Source: Pollutimonas sp963706785
GTDB lineage: Bacteria; Pseudomonadota; Gammaproteobacteria; Burkholderiales; Burkholderiaceae_B
Length of the DNA: 64,000 nucleotides
Direction: 5' to 3'
Assembly (NCBI GenBank): GCA_963706785.1
Contig: CAVPNJ010000004.1
Span: forward strand, 620,001 to 684,000
A program made the translations under genes and the position numbers. Below the pieces are notes generated by a model. The model had not been told where the DNA came from. It made no database searches and worked only from the letters and a program-made list of their open reading frames with translations. The stretch's first letter is position 1; every line of letters begins with the position of its first letter. Positions 27,366 to 37,108 of the stretch are shown here, piece after piece.

Positions 27366-28301
27366 ATGGAATTTTTCCGCATTCACCGCACCATCCCCTT
27401 TATGCGCCACGCGCTGGTGCTGAACCTGATAAGCGTTATCACGTTCGCCGCCGCCGTATTCTTCATTGCTACTCGCGGTTTTCATCTTTCGATCGAATTT
27501 ACCGGTGGCACGGTGATGGAAGTCCACTACGCAGAATCGGCACAAGTAGAGGAGATCCGCAGCGCCGTCGATAGCCTGGGATATACCGACTTCCAGGTGC
27601 AGAATTTCGGCACTTCGCGAGATGTGCTGATACGTCTGCCCCTGCGCGCAGGCGAGACGTCGGCAACACAAAGTGATTCCGTCTTCGGCGCCCTGAAGGC
27701 TCAGCATCCTGATGTCGAACTGCGGCGAGTGGAATTTGTCGGACCACAGGTCGGTCAGGAGCTGGTCCACAATGGCTTGTTGGCGCTGTTAAGCGTAATC
27801 ATTGGCATCATGCTGTATTTGGGCTTTCGCTTCGAATGGAAATTTGCCGTCGCCGGGGTGGTCGCCAACCTTCATGACGTGGTGATTATCTTAGGCTTCT
27901 TCGCCTTCTTCCAGTGGGAATTCTCGCTTCCCGTGCTGGCCGGGGTGCTGGCGGTACTGGGGTATTCGGTGAACGAGTCTGTGGTTATCATGGACCGAAT
28001 CCGCGAGAACTTCCGCAAGCAGCGCAAGTCGTCTGTACAGGAAGTGATCAATAGTGCCATCACTCAGACAATTTCGCGTACTGTCATCACGCACGGTTCT
28101 ACGCAAATGATGGTGTTGGCCATGCTGTTTTTTGGCGGTCCTTCGTTGCATTACTTTGCCATGGCCCTGACCATCGGGATTTGGTTCGGAATTTATTCGT
28201 CGGTCTTTGTTGCCGCCGCGATTGCAATGTGGCTGGGTGTGACGCGTGAAGACATGGTGAAGACAGTGAAGAAGGAAGATCCCGCAGCAGAGATTATGTA
28301 G
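27366..28301 (+). CDS. secF: Protein translocase subunit SecF
   Basis: Six-helix partner of SecD. 311 residues. Seen: LSIEFTGGTVMEVHY (conserved FTGG motif in the periplasmic part), ELVHNGLLALLSVIIGIMLYLGFRFEWKFAVAGVVANLHDVVIILGFFAFF, and VNESVVIMDRIREN with the conserved acidic residue near residue 214. Last gene of the operon, followed by a strong terminator. Confidence 0.97.
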   Translation: MEFFRIHRTIPFMRHALVLNLISVITFAAAVFFIATRGFHLSIEFTGGTVMEVHYAESAQVEEIRSAVDSLGYTDFQVQNFGTSRDVLIRLPLRAGETSATQSDSVFGALKAQHPDVELRRVEFVGPQVGQELVHNGLLALLSVIIGIMLYLGFRFEWKFAVAGVVANLHDVVIILGFFAFFQWEFSLPVLAGVLAVLGYSVNESVVIMDRIRENFRKQRKSSVQEVINSAITQTISRTVITHGSTQMMVLAMLFFGGPSLHYFAMALTIGIWFGIYSSVFVAAAIAMWLGVTREDMVKTVKKEDPAAEIM

Positions 28302-28325
28302 GGATTGCGAAACTACTACTCTTTG

Positions 28326-28360
28326 AAACGCCTCACTTAGTTCAAGTGAGGCGTTTTTTA
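28326..28360. terminator. Bidirectional terminator after secF
   Basis: Perfect 13-bp inverted repeat (28326-28338 with 28344-28356, five-base loop). A T-run follows on the plus strand, and the complement gives an A/T-rich tail on the other. It separates the sec operon from the convergent efflux operon. Confidence 0.9.
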
Positions 28361-28373
28361 TTTTCGCCACTCA

Positions 28374-29864
28374 TCATCGGCTCTCTCGAGGCGTGGTCGA
28401 CGACGATTCCGGTGTATTTTGCTGTTGCCACCACCCTCCTCCGAGCGCCTGAAACAGCGCGGCGGTATCGGCGTAACGATCGGCGACGGCCTGCGTCTGC
28501 TCAAGCAGCGCGCTGTACAGCTTTTGCTGAGCGTCCAGCAAGGCGTAATAGCTGACCCCGCCTGCCTTGTATCGGGCTGAGGCAATGTCATGATACTGGC
28601 GCGCCTGAGCCGCAGCCTCGGCGCGTTCCTTGAGCTTTCTTGCATCGGCCTCCAATGCGCGCAGCACATCAGCCACGTTCTGCATCGCCAGCAACACAAC
28701 TTCCTGGTACGCCGCACTGGCCTGCTCATAGGCAGCTACCGCAGAACGGCGTTTCGCCTGGAGTTCCCCTCCATGAAAAAGTGGCTGGGCCAACTGCGCG
28801 CCTAGTAGATAAAAACCAGTCCCGCCGGAAAAGAGGCTACCGCCACTGGAGGCAAGCGCGCCGACCGTGGCAGAGAGCGTAAGCTGAGGGTACAAATTCG
28901 CGGTAGCTACGCCCACCTTCGCCCCTGCCTGGTACAGCAGCGCTTCAGCTGCCCGGATATCGGGTCGCTGGCGCGCCAGTGCGGAGGGCAAGCTAAGGGG
29001 CAATTCAGCCGGCAATTGCAAATCGGCCAGCCGAAACTCCGGGAGCTGCGTCGCGCTCGGTGGTTGCCCAGCTAAGACCGCGAGGCGGTGACGGACCTGC
29101 TCGAGCTGACGTTGCAACTCGGGCAGTCCGGCGCGGACTTGCCCCAATTCCAGACGCTGACCGGCGACGTCAAGCTGGGCCGCCGTGCCGATACGTTCTA
29201 GTCGTTCGGTGATGGTGAGCTGACGCGCCCTGAGCAAGATGATCTCCTCGGTGCTTGCGATTTGTTCGCGTAGCGAGGCCTCACGAATGACGGCTGTGAC
29301 GACGTTGCCGGCCAGCATAAGGCGCGCCGCCTCGAGTTCGTACCGCTGGTAAGTGACCTCCGCTTGCAGCGCCTCCAGCTCGCGCCGCGTGGACCCGAAG
29401 AGATCGAGAGTGTAGGACACACCGACCGACGCGAGGTATAGGTTCAGCGGGGTGGGGATCGGCAGGTTTTCTGCGCCTAAAGACTCCGGACTCGCATCGA
29501 CCCTAAAGGCTGAAAGTTTCGCATCCACCTTGGGGGACTGCGTGGCGCCTGTGCGCGCACTGAGGTCTTCCTGGGCTTGGCGCAGCTTCGCCTGTGCGCG
29601 GGCAAGAGTGGGACTGTTTTCCAGCGCCTTACGCACGAGATTCTCAAGTGCGGACGATTGGAACAGCGCCCACCATTGCTCAGGGATGTCCTTGCCGGGC
29701 ACGAACTGCTGGAGATTTCCGCCATGGACATTGGCCGAAGCTGTCTGCTCCTGGATTGGAGTCGGTGTGTACTGATCGGTGACAGGAATTTGCGGAGGCC
29801 GTATGGGTTCGGTGCCACAAGCTGCAAGCATCGCTGTCACAATACAGGCCATCGCGCATTTCAT
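28374..29864 (-). CDS. Outer-membrane efflux lipoprotein, NodT/TolC-like
   Basis: 496 residues from the ATG at 29864 (MKCAMACIVTAMLAACGTEP), two bases after the permease stop. The lipobox (LAAC) predicts a lipidated N-terminus, as in the OprM/NodT group. Seen: two repeats of the outer-membrane efflux domain with long coiled helices (LENSPTLARAQAKLRQAQEDLSART, ARLMLAGNVVTAVIREASLREQIASTEEIILLRARQLTITERLERIGTAAQLDVAGQR) and the RPDIRAAEALLYQAGAKVGVATANLYPQLTLSATVG segment typical of the family. It gives the operon its outer-membrane channel. Confidence 0.9.
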   Translation of the reverse strand: MKCAMACIVTAMLAACGTEPIRPPQIPVTDQYTPTPIQEQTASANVHGGNLQQFVPGKDIPEQWWALFQSSALENLVRKALENSPTLARAQAKLRQAQEDLSARTGATQSPKVDAKLSAFRVDASPESLGAENLPIPTPLNLYLASVGVSYTLDLFGSTRRELEALQAEVTYQRYELEAARLMLAGNVVTAVIREASLREQIASTEEIILLRARQLTITERLERIGTAAQLDVAGQRLELGQVRAGLPELQRQLEQVRHRLAVLAGQPPSATQLPEFRLADLQLPAELPLSLPSALARQRPDIRAAEALLYQAGAKVGVATANLYPQLTLSATVGALASSGGSLFSGGTGFYLLGAQLAQPLFHGGELQAKRRSAVAAYEQASAAYQEVVLLAMQNVADVLRALEADARKLKERAEAAAQARQYHDIASARYKAGGVSYYALLDAQQKLYSALLEQTQAVADRYADTAALFQALGGGWWQQQNTPESSSTTPRESR

Positions 29865-29866
29865 CG

Positions 29867-31000
29867 CTAATCCAAGGTCTTGCGGTACGTAATCACCGCG
29901 AATGTCATGACCAAGGCCGTAAATATCAGCATCGGCCAGATGTTGGGCCACAAATCAATCCAGCCATTCCCCTTCAACAGGATGCCGCGCGCTGAGCGCA
30001 TAAAGTAGGTAGCCGGCAGCAGCGAGCCGATGGCTCGGGCCCAATGGGGCATGCCTTGGAAGGGAAACATGAATCCTGACATGAGTATTGACGGCAAAAA
30101 ATAGAAGACTGTCAATTGCATGGCTTGGAGCTGGTTTTTTGCGATCGACGAGAGCGTGATGCCGACCATGAGATTAGCGGCGATGAACAGCAGCGCCACC
30201 ACATAGAGCACGGCGACGCTGCCGACGAATGGCACTTCGAACAGAAAACGCGCCGCGAGAAGAATAATGGTTATCTGAATCAAGCCGATGAAGACGTAGG
30301 GTACGATCTTGCCAGTCATGATTTCCAGCGGTTTCCCCGGCATGGACAGCAAGTTCTCCATCGTGCCGCGCTCGCGTTCGCGCGTTATCGCCAGGCCGGT
30401 CATCATCACCATGGTCATGGTCAGGATGACTCCCATCAAGCCAGGAACGATGTTGTTCTGGGTCAGCCCCTCGGGGTTGTAAAGTTTGTGCACGCGCACG
30501 TCGAACGGCGCCGCGCTACCCGCGAGCGGGGCGAGCACTCCTTTGAAGTCCTTTCTGGCGACGGATGCGGCCAATTCGCGTACTGAAGCGATTGCTGCGC
30601 TGGCAGCCGCCGGATCGGTTGCGTCCGCTTCGATCAGCAACGCCGGGCGATCGCCGCGCAACAGCTTGCGAGTAAAGTCGGGCGGGAAATTGACCACGAA
30701 CTGCACTTTGCCTTGGGCAAGCGCAGCGCGCGCTGCCTCCTCATTTGGCAGCTCCGCAACGAATTCGAAGTAATCGCTTGTCTTCATTGCAGCGAGATAG
30801 CTGCGTGTAAATTCGCTCTGTTCGGAAATTACGACTGCCGTGGGAAGGTGTTTAGGGTCGGAATTGATGGCGTATCCAAAAAGGAGCAGTTGGATGATAG
30901 GCAGGCCGACGATCATGGCGAAGGTGACGCGGTCGCGCTTCAATTGCAGAAACTCCTTGAGGACAATGGCCCACCAGCGATCCAATGAAAAGCGGTTCAT
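29867..31000 (-). CDS. ABC-2 type transporter permease
   Basis: 377 residues. An N-terminal helix (VTFAMIVGLPIIQLLLFGYAIN) is followed by a large periplasmic region of about 130 residues and then five helices. The motif ITRERERGTMENLLSMPGKPLEIMTGKIVPYVFIGLIQ is the ABC-2 signature between helices. Closest in layout to E. coli YhhJ. It probably works as a homodimer since no second permease gene is present, unlike the ybhFSR set. It overlaps the ATPase gene by four bases. Confidence 0.9.
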   Translation of the reverse strand: MNRFSLDRWWAIVLKEFLQLKRDRVTFAMIVGLPIIQLLLFGYAINSDPKHLPTAVVISEQSEFTRSYLAAMKTSDYFEFVAELPNEEAARAALAQGKVQFVVNFPPDFTRKLLRGDRPALLIEADATDPAAASAAIASVRELAASVARKDFKGVLAPLAGSAAPFDVRVHKLYNPEGLTQNNIVPGLMGVILTMTMVMMTGLAITRERERGTMENLLSMPGKPLEIMTGKIVPYVFIGLIQITIILLAARFLFEVPFVGSVAVLYVVALLFIAANLMVGITLSSIAKNQLQAMQLTVFYFLPSILMSGFMFPFQGMPHWARAIGSLLPATYFMRSARGILLKGNGWIDLWPNIWPMLIFTALVMTFAVITYRKTLD

Positions 31001-31941
31001 CGCGTCGCTCCGAAGTTGTCGGCCGCAGTATTCATCAGATTAATGAAGACGTCTTCCAGCCCAGTCTCCGCCGGTTCAATTTGCCAGGCCGTGCCAGCTG
31101 TAGCGTGGCGCAGCGTCGCCTCGAGCGCCGCTGCATCCTGACCGGTAATATGCAAAGCCGAGCCGAAGGCGGCGATCTGCTCGATCCCCGGCTCGCCTTG
31201 CAGCCTGGCGGCGATCGCGGCAAGATCCCGACCCGTTACACGCCAGGTGGCGAGGCCTTGGCCGTCGATGATCTCTTGCGCCGTGCCCTGCGCCATTAGC
31301 GTACCGAAAGCAATGTAAGCGAGTTTGTGGCAGCGTTCGGCCTCATCCATGTAATGCGTGCTGACAAGAACCGAGATGCCGCGCGCCGCAAGAGCATGCA
31401 GTTCCTCCCAGAAATCACGACGCGCCTTAGGATCGACGCCCGCAGTGGGTTCGTCCAGAAGCAGCAGCTCGGGCTGATGCAACATGCAGGCAGCGAGGGC
31501 GAGGCGCTGTTTCCACCCGCCCGACAGCGATCCGGCAAGCTGCGCCGAGCGTGCAGTCAAATTCAGCCCCTGGAGCGCCTGGTCCACCGCCTCGCGGCGC
31601 GACGACATGTTGTACATACGTGCGACGAAGTCCAGATTCTCTCGAATCGACAAGTCTTCCCAAAAGGAAAAGCGTTGCGTCATATAGCCGACGTGACGCT
31701 TGATTTCGTCACTTTCGCGGCGTATGTCATAGCCAAGGCAGGTTCCCGAGCCCGAGTCGGGAGTAAGCAGGCCGCACATCAAACGAATTGACGTGGTCTT
31801 GCCACTGCCGTTAGGACCGAGAAAGCCGAGTATCTCCCCTCGGTTTGCCTTAAGCGACAGGTCTTTGACGACGTGTTTATCGCCAAAGTATTTATTCAGC
31901 CCACGCACGTCAATCGCGGTGTGGTCGGACCGTGAGTTCAT
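30997..31941 (-). CDS. ABC transporter ATP-binding protein
   Basis: 314 residues, one nucleotide-binding domain. Seen: Walker A GPNGSGKTT, the Q-loop MTQRFSFWEDLSI, signature LSGGWKQRLALA, Walker B LLLLDEPTAGVD and H-loop STHYMDEAERC. The C-terminal 90 residues resemble the regulatory tails of DrrA/YhhF-type ATPases. Overlaps both neighbours by four bases. Energises export of drugs, dyes or a lipid-like molecule; the substrate is unknown. Confidence 0.93.
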   Translation of the reverse strand: MNSRSDHTAIDVRGLNKYFGDKHVVKDLSLKANRGEILGFLGPNGSGKTTSIRLMCGLLTPDSGSGTCLGYDIRRESDEIKRHVGYMTQRFSFWEDLSIRENLDFVARMYNMSSRREAVDQALQGLNLTARSAQLAGSLSGGWKQRLALAACMLHQPELLLLDEPTAGVDPKARRDFWEELHALAARGISVLVSTHYMDEAERCHKLAYIAFGTLMAQGTAQEIIDGQGLATWRVTGRDLAAIAARLQGEPGIEQIAAFGSALHITGQDAAALEATLRHATAGTAWQIEPAETGLEDVFINLMNTAADNFGATR

Positions 31942-32888
31942 TTCAGCGTCACTGCGACGGGCTGGCCGGGGCGCAGCCGATTGGCGTTCTCGGCCGCGGG
32001 ATGGGCTTCGACCATGAATACCATTTTCGCCCGGTTTTCGTTGCTGTAGATAACTGGAGGTGTGTATTCTGGATCGTTAGAGATGTAGCTTACTGTTGCT
32101 GGCACGTCGGCGCCGCAGCCGTCACAGTGCAAAGTGACCTCACGACCAGGTTGCAAACCGCCAGCGACGGACTGAGGAACGAAGAAGCGCACTTTTACAT
32201 TCTTTGGTGGAAGCAGACGCACCACGGGGCTGCCCGCTGGCACCCATTCGCCTTCACGGTACAACGTATCGGCCACTAACCCGGCCTCGCTTGCAGTCAG
32301 ATGCTTTTGTTCGAGCCGCCAGTTCAACTGGCTCGTCAACGCCTGCCCTGCCGCAACTTGAGCGACTTGCGCGCGAATCTGATCCTCGCGCGCCGGTAGA
32401 CGAGAGACTTCCAATTGCTCCGCCAGTTCTCGCACCTGCGCCGCTTTGATTGTGTGGTTCGCGCGAGAATCTTCGAGTTGCGCACGCGCGATGCCGCCGG
32501 CCTTGTATTGCGCCTCGTCACGTTTGAGTTGCTGCATGGCCTGCCGCTCGGCCGCGCGGGATTGGGTTAACTGCGCCGTGGCGATGCCGATCTCGGGCTT
32601 GCGCTTGCCTAGTTTCAGGTCAGCAAGCTGGGCTTCGGCGGCTTTCAGTTGCTCAGTGGCCTGCTGCTTGGCCGCAGTCTCTTCTTCTGCATCCAGTTTG
32701 AAAAGAGACGCTCCAGCCTTGATTGTCTGCCCCCGTTGCACCAGGAGATGTTCAAGCCGGCCCCCGACTGACGAAGCGACGTATACATACTCACCCTCAA
32801 CGTACCCTTGATAGTTCGACGACTGTTCATGGGAGCAACCCACGAGTAGCCCCGAACCGATTGAAAGTGCGATAAGCATGTAACGCAT
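31938..32888 (-). CDS. HlyD-family membrane fusion lipoprotein
   Basis: 316 residues. The N-terminus MRYMLIALSIGSGLLVGCSHEQ has a lipobox ending at the cysteine. Then the barrel and lipoyl region (YVEGEYVYVASSVGGRLEHLLVQRGQTIKAGASLFKLD), a long coiled-coil hairpin (ETAAKQQATEQLKAAEAQLADLKLG...QLEDSRANHTIKAAQVRELAEQL) and a beta-barrel with CDGCGADVPATVSYISNDPEYTPPVIYSNENRAKMVFMVE. This resembles the YhiI/YbhG periplasmic adaptor. First gene of the operon. Confidence 0.92.
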   Translation of the reverse strand: MRYMLIALSIGSGLLVGCSHEQSSNYQGYVEGEYVYVASSVGGRLEHLLVQRGQTIKAGASLFKLDAEEETAAKQQATEQLKAAEAQLADLKLGKRKPEIGIATAQLTQSRAAERQAMQQLKRDEAQYKAGGIARAQLEDSRANHTIKAAQVRELAEQLEVSRLPAREDQIRAQVAQVAAGQALTSQLNWRLEQKHLTASEAGLVADTLYREGEWVPAGSPVVRLLPPKNVKVRFFVPQSVAGGLQPGREVTLHCDGCGADVPATVSYISNDPEYTPPVIYSNENRAKMVFMVEAHPAAENANRLRPGQPVAVTLK

Positions 32889-33098
32889 GCGAACGCCTCT
32901 TTTACAAGGATGTCGTCGATTATTCTACTCTCAATCAGACTAGCATCAGCTTCATATGCTCAGTGCCTCGGAGGCAAAGATTCGATATTCAGCAGCTCGG
33001 CCCGCAAGTGATTTCCGCCCCGTTTCCGGCAGCGATAACGGTACAATGGCGTTTTTACTTATTTGCCCGCGGGATATACACCCGTCACGGCTTACACC

Positions 33099-34610
33099 AT
33101 GCAAGAAACCACCATTAAGCGCAATGCCGCCGCACCCACATCACGCATTATCTCGTCCCAGCTGCTGATTCCGACCGAGCCTGACGCTCCTGAAGATCCG
33201 ATAGAAACCAACGCTGCACAAGATTCGATCCAGCCCACCGACCCGGCTGCGGCCAAAACACGCAAGCTGTTCATTCGCACATTCGGCTGTCAAATGAACG
33301 AATACGATTCGGACAAAATGGCGGACGTACTTCGCGAAGACCAAGGCGTCGAGATCACCCAAAATCCCGAAGAAGCCGACATCATTCTATTCAACACCTG
33401 TTCGGTGCGCGAAAAGGCGCAGGAAAAGGTCTTCTCGGATCTGGGCCGCGTCCAGCACCTGAAACTCAGCAATCCCAACCTGGTAATCGGCGTGGGCGGC
33501 TGTGTTGCCAGCCAGGAAGGCGATGCCATCGTCAAGCGGGCGCCTTATGTGGACGTTGTCTTCGGACCGCAAACCCTCCACCGCCTGCCCGACCTTATTG
33601 CGCGGCGCCGTTCATCCGGGCGCTCGCAGGTTGACATCAGCTTTCCGGAAATCGAGAAATTCGACTCCATGCCTCCGGCTCGTGTAGACGGCCCGACTGC
33701 CTTTGTATCGATTATGGAAGGCTGCAGCAAATACTGCAGTTTCTGTGTTGTGCCTTATACCCGTGGGGCCGAAGTGTCCCGGCCCTTCGACGATGTGCTG
33801 GTAGAAATCGCCGACTTGGCAGACCAGGGAGTAAAAGAAGTCACATTGCTGGGCCAGAACGTGAATGCTTACCGCGGCCCTATGGGTGAAGGGGTCGAGA
33901 TCGCCGACTTTGCCATGCTATTGGAATATGTCCACGAAATCCCCGGCATTGAGCGCATTCGCTATACAACGTCGCACCCCAAGGAGATGACCACTCGTCT
34001 GATCGAGGCGCATGGCAGCTTGAACAAGCTGGTGCCATTTTTGCATTTGCCAGTCCAGGCCGGCAGCGATCAGATCCTATCGGCCATGAAGCGCGGCTAC
34101 ACAACGTTAGAGTTCAAATCCATTGTGCGCAGGCTGCGTGCAGCGCGCCCCGGACTAACTCTTTCATCCGACTTCATCATCGGCTTTCCCGGGGAAACCG
34201 AAGCTGATTTCGAAAAAACCATGTCGCTGATCCGTGACGTGGGTTTCGACCAGTCGTTTTCCTTCATTTATTCGCGCCGTCCAGGCACGCCTGCCGCAGA
34301 TCTGCAAGATGACACATCGAAAGAAGTGAAACTGGATCGCTTGTATCGCCTTCAGGCGCTGATCAACGAGCAAGCCGCTGCGATCAGCCAGTCCATGGTT
34401 GGGACGATACAGCGCATACTTGTCGAAAAGCCCTCAAAACGAGATCCCAATGAACTCTCCGGGCGCACTGAGAACAACCGTATCGTCAATTTTGTGGGCC
34501 AGCCGCGTCTTATCGGACAAATGATAGATGTGCGAATCGTGCAGACCATGACGAATACGCTCAAGGGTGAAGTGGTCACTTTCGACCGGCAGGCCGGAGA
34601 ACTCGCATGA
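33099..34610 (+). CDS. miaB: tRNA-2-methylthio-N6-dimethylallyladenosine synthase
   Basis: Radical-SAM methylthiotransferase acting on i6A37 of tRNA. 503 residues from the ATG at 33099; a GTG-like upstream start would add twelve residues with no support. Seen: the N-terminal cluster motif IRTFGCQMNEYDSDKM plus NTCSVREKA and GVGGCVA (three cysteines), the radical-SAM CSKYCSFCVVPYTRGAEVSR (three cysteines), and a C-terminal TRAM-like part. The N-terminal extension (residues 1-50, rich in A, P, T) is longer than in E. coli. Head of a conserved miaB-phoH-ybeY-corC-lnt run. Confidence 0.96.
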   Translation: MQETTIKRNAAAPTSRIISSQLLIPTEPDAPEDPIETNAAQDSIQPTDPAAAKTRKLFIRTFGCQMNEYDSDKMADVLREDQGVEITQNPEEADIILFNTCSVREKAQEKVFSDLGRVQHLKLSNPNLVIGVGGCVASQEGDAIVKRAPYVDVVFGPQTLHRLPDLIARRRSSGRSQVDISFPEIEKFDSMPPARVDGPTAFVSIMEGCSKYCSFCVVPYTRGAEVSRPFDDVLVEIADLADQGVKEVTLLGQNVNAYRGPMGEGVEIADFAMLLEYVHEIPGIERIRYTTSHPKEMTTRLIEAHGSLNKLVPFLHLPVQAGSDQILSAMKRGYTTLEFKSIVRRLRAARPGLTLSSDFIIGFPGETEADFEKTMSLIRDVGFDQSFSFIYSRRPGTPAADLQDDTSKEVKLDRLYRLQALINEQAAAISQSMVGTIQRILVEKPSKRDPNELSGRTENNRIVNFVGQPRLIGQMIDVRIVQTMTNTLKGEVVTFDRQAGELA

Positions 34611-35620
34611 CGAGGGCCGCTCGTGCCCACGGATCAGTGAATGTCAGGCTCGACGGAGACAACACACACCTGGCCAACCTGTGCGGTCCCCTTGATGAAA
34701 ACCTGCGTCAGATTGCCGAGGGGTGGAACGTAACCCTAAATCGACGGGGCGATCACGTAAAAATTGCGGGCGCACAGGCCAAAGCAGCCGCCCGGGCGCT
34801 TGAATGGTTTCATCGCAAAGCCGTCCATAAAGCCCTGTCGATCGATGATATCCAGCTCGGCCTGGTTGAAATGGGTGCCGGCCGGCCGCAAGAGGCTGAA
34901 AAGATCCATGAACCGACACCGGCCATGCCGGAAATTGCGCCTGTCGACGACCAGAGCATCAATCTGCGGACAAAGAAAACCGATCTGCGTCCGCGCACGC
35001 CACGCCAGCGCGACTACCTGAACCAGATACTGCGCCACGACATCACCTTTGGAGTCGGGCCCGCTGGAACCGGCAAGACCTGGCTTGCGGTGGCCTGTGC
35101 AATCGATGCGCTGGAGCGTGAAACGGTTCAGCGTCTCGTGCTAACACGTCCGGCGGTAGAGGCCGGCGAGCGCTTGGGCTTTCTGCCAGGCGATCTCGTT
35201 CAAAAGGTGGATCCTTATCTTCGCCCTCTTTACGACGCCTTATACGACCTGATGGGGTACGAGCGCGTACAGCGTTTATTTGAAAAGCAAACCATAGAAA
35301 TTGCGCCTTTGGCCTATATGCGCGGCCGTACATTAAACCATGCCTTCATCATTCTGGATGAAGCCCAGAACACCACGCCCGAGCAGATGAAAATGTTTTT
35401 GACCCGCGTCGGCTTTGGCAGTAAGGCCGTCATCAATGGCGATCCCTCACAAGTCGACCTTCCACGTGGTCAGCTTAGCGGGCTGAGCCACGCGGTCGAT
35501 GTTTTGGAATCGGTGCAAGGCATAGCCACGACCCGCTTCACCAGCCGCGACGTGGTGCGTCACCCTCTGGTGGCACGAATTGTCGATGCTTACGAGCGGG
35601 CCGGCGATCATGTCGCCTAA
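34607..35620 (+). CDS. PhoH-like ATPase
   Basis: 337 residues. Walker A GPAGTGKT (about residues 151-158) and Walker B AFIILDEAQN are clear, with the conserved TRPAVEAGERLGFLPGDLVQKVDPYLRPLYDAL between them. The N-terminal 110 residues are KH-like (GRP/PLDENLRQIAEGWNV). The start overlaps miaB by four bases. Its role in E. coli (YbeZ) is linked to ribosome maturation with YbeY. Confidence 0.95.
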   Translation: MTRAARAHGSVNVRLDGDNTHLANLCGPLDENLRQIAEGWNVTLNRRGDHVKIAGAQAKAAARALEWFHRKAVHKALSIDDIQLGLVEMGAGRPQEAEKIHEPTPAMPEIAPVDDQSINLRTKKTDLRPRTPRQRDYLNQILRHDITFGVGPAGTGKTWLAVACAIDALERETVQRLVLTRPAVEAGERLGFLPGDLVQKVDPYLRPLYDALYDLMGYERVQRLFEKQTIEIAPLAYMRGRTLNHAFIILDEAQNTTPEQMKMFLTRVGFGSKAVINGDPSQVDLPRGQLSGLSHAVDVLESVQGIATTRFTSRDVVRHPLVARIVDAYERAGDHVA

Positions 35621-36152
35621 AACGTCCCCTGCCCCTGCAAAGACGACGCTCAAAGGGCCGGAGTTGTCTTTGGCCGTGCAATACGCCACCGCCGCCCCAG
35701 AGCTCCCGCGCTGGCGGCTGCGCCGCTGGGCCGCGCTGGCGGTAAACGCTGTCGCACAGGCCCGGAATCAGGCGGGCCACGACCGGGAACCGGTACAACC
35801 CTGCTTTTCGGCTGTCGTACTAACGCTACGCCTGGTCGATGCCGATGAAGCCCGGCAGCTTAATGGTGAATTCCGCGAACGTGACTATGCCACCAATGTT
35901 CTTACCTTCGAATATGGCGTCGATCCGTCGGGTACCGCGTCGGGCGACATCGTTTTGTGCATGCCCGTGTTGCAACGCGAAGCGCAAGAGCAGCAAAAAA
36001 AACTGCTGGACCATGCTGCGCACCTAACCGTGCATGGCGTTCTGCATGCCTTGGGTTATGACCATATAGACGCCGACGACGCGAATGAAATGGAAGCGCT
36101 CGAAGTCGATATTCTTCACAAGATGGGTATCGCCAATCCGTATCAGCCATAA
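35610..36152 (+). CDS. ybeY: Endoribonuclease YbeY (rRNA maturation factor)
   Basis: 180 residues from the ATG at 35610, which overlaps the end of the PhoH gene. Zinc metallohydrolase that helps finish 16S rRNA 3'-end processing. Seen: RDYATNVLTFEYG and the metal motif HLTVHGVLHALGYDHIDADDANEME with three histidines (HxxxHxxGYDH). An N-terminal extension of about 30 residues (MSPKTSPAPAKTTLKGPE) is not in the E. coli protein. Confidence 0.95.
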   Translation: MSPKTSPAPAKTTLKGPELSLAVQYATAAPELPRWRLRRWAALAVNAVAQARNQAGHDREPVQPCFSAVVLTLRLVDADEARQLNGEFRERDYATNVLTFEYGVDPSGTASGDIVLCMPVLQREAQEQQKKLLDHAAHLTVHGVLHALGYDHIDADDANEMEALEVDILHKMGIANPYQP

Positions 36153-36216
36153 GGCGTTCAGCCTGAAACCACAATTTCGGTTATGCTAAAACTCCGTATA
36201 ACCAGTCCGATGGACA

Positions 36217-37104
36217 ATGTCAGATCCTAGCTCACCCGATGCCGAGCCTCGCCCGGCGAAAACCTCATCAAAATCTCTGTTTGAACGCCTGACCGCGTTC
36301 ATGAGGCCCTCAGAGCCCGAAGATCGCGAGGACATCAAAGCGGTCCTCGAAGCCGCACACGACCGACAAGTACTCGACGGCGAGTCCTATGCCATGGTCT
36401 CCGGCGCCTTGGAAGTCGCCAACCAAACGGTTGCGGACATCATGGTGCCGCGGTCCAAGATCGACATGCTGGACGTCGGCAAACCGTTGGCTGAAGTCCT
36501 GCCCGAGATCATCGAAACGGGGCACTCGCGGTTTCCAGTCTATGAAGACGACCGTGACAACATCGTAGGCATCTTGCTCGCCAAAGACCTGCTGCTGTCG
36601 ATCACAAACCCCGCCATAGACTTGCGCCCCCTTGTGCGTCCTGCGGTCTTTGTGCCGGAAACCAAGCGCCTTAACGTGCTGCTTCACGATTTCCGCAGTA
36701 GCCGGAACCATCTGGCGATCGTGGTCGATGAACATGGCGGGACCTCGGGTCTCGTCACCATGGAAGACGTTCTGGAACAAATCGTCGGTGAAATCGAAGA
36801 CGAATACGACGAAGACGCCGAAAAAACCATATTTCAGACCGGCACCAACAGCTGGCGAGCGATGGGGATCACCGAAATCCCACTGTTCAACCGCTGCTTC
36901 AATACGGATCTGCCCCACGACGACTACGACACGCTGGGCGGCTGGCTAGCCGCGGAATTGGGGCGCATTCCACGCCGAGGCGACAGCATCAGCCATCAGG
37001 GCCTGAATATCACGGTAGTCGGTGCGGACGCCAAAAGAGCCTTGTGGCTCCATATTCAACTAGACAATCCAGACCCTGTCGCACGGCCCATTGCCACCGA
37101 GTAA
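36217..37104 (+). CDS. corC: CorC-type CBS-pair protein
   Basis: Cytoplasmic protein linked in E. coli to magnesium and cobalt efflux. 295 residues: N-terminal basic segment, two CBS domains (VADIMVPRSKIDMLDVG... and RPAVFVPETKRLNVLLHDFRSSRNHLAIVVDEHGGTSGLVTMEDVLEQIVGEIEDEYD), then the CorC/HlyC C-terminal domain from about residue 205. No membrane helices. Confidence 0.93.
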   Translation: MSDPSSPDAEPRPAKTSSKSLFERLTAFMRPSEPEDREDIKAVLEAAHDRQVLDGESYAMVSGALEVANQTVADIMVPRSKIDMLDVGKPLAEVLPEIIETGHSRFPVYEDDRDNIVGILLAKDLLLSITNPAIDLRPLVRPAVFVPETKRLNVLLHDFRSSRNHLAIVVDEHGGTSGLVTMEDVLEQIVGEIEDEYDEDAEKTIFQTGTNSWRAMGITEIPLFNRCFNTDLPHDDYDTLGGWLAAELGRIPRRGDSISHQGLNITVVGADAKRALWLHIQLDNPDPVARPIATE

Positions 37105-37108
37105 ATCC

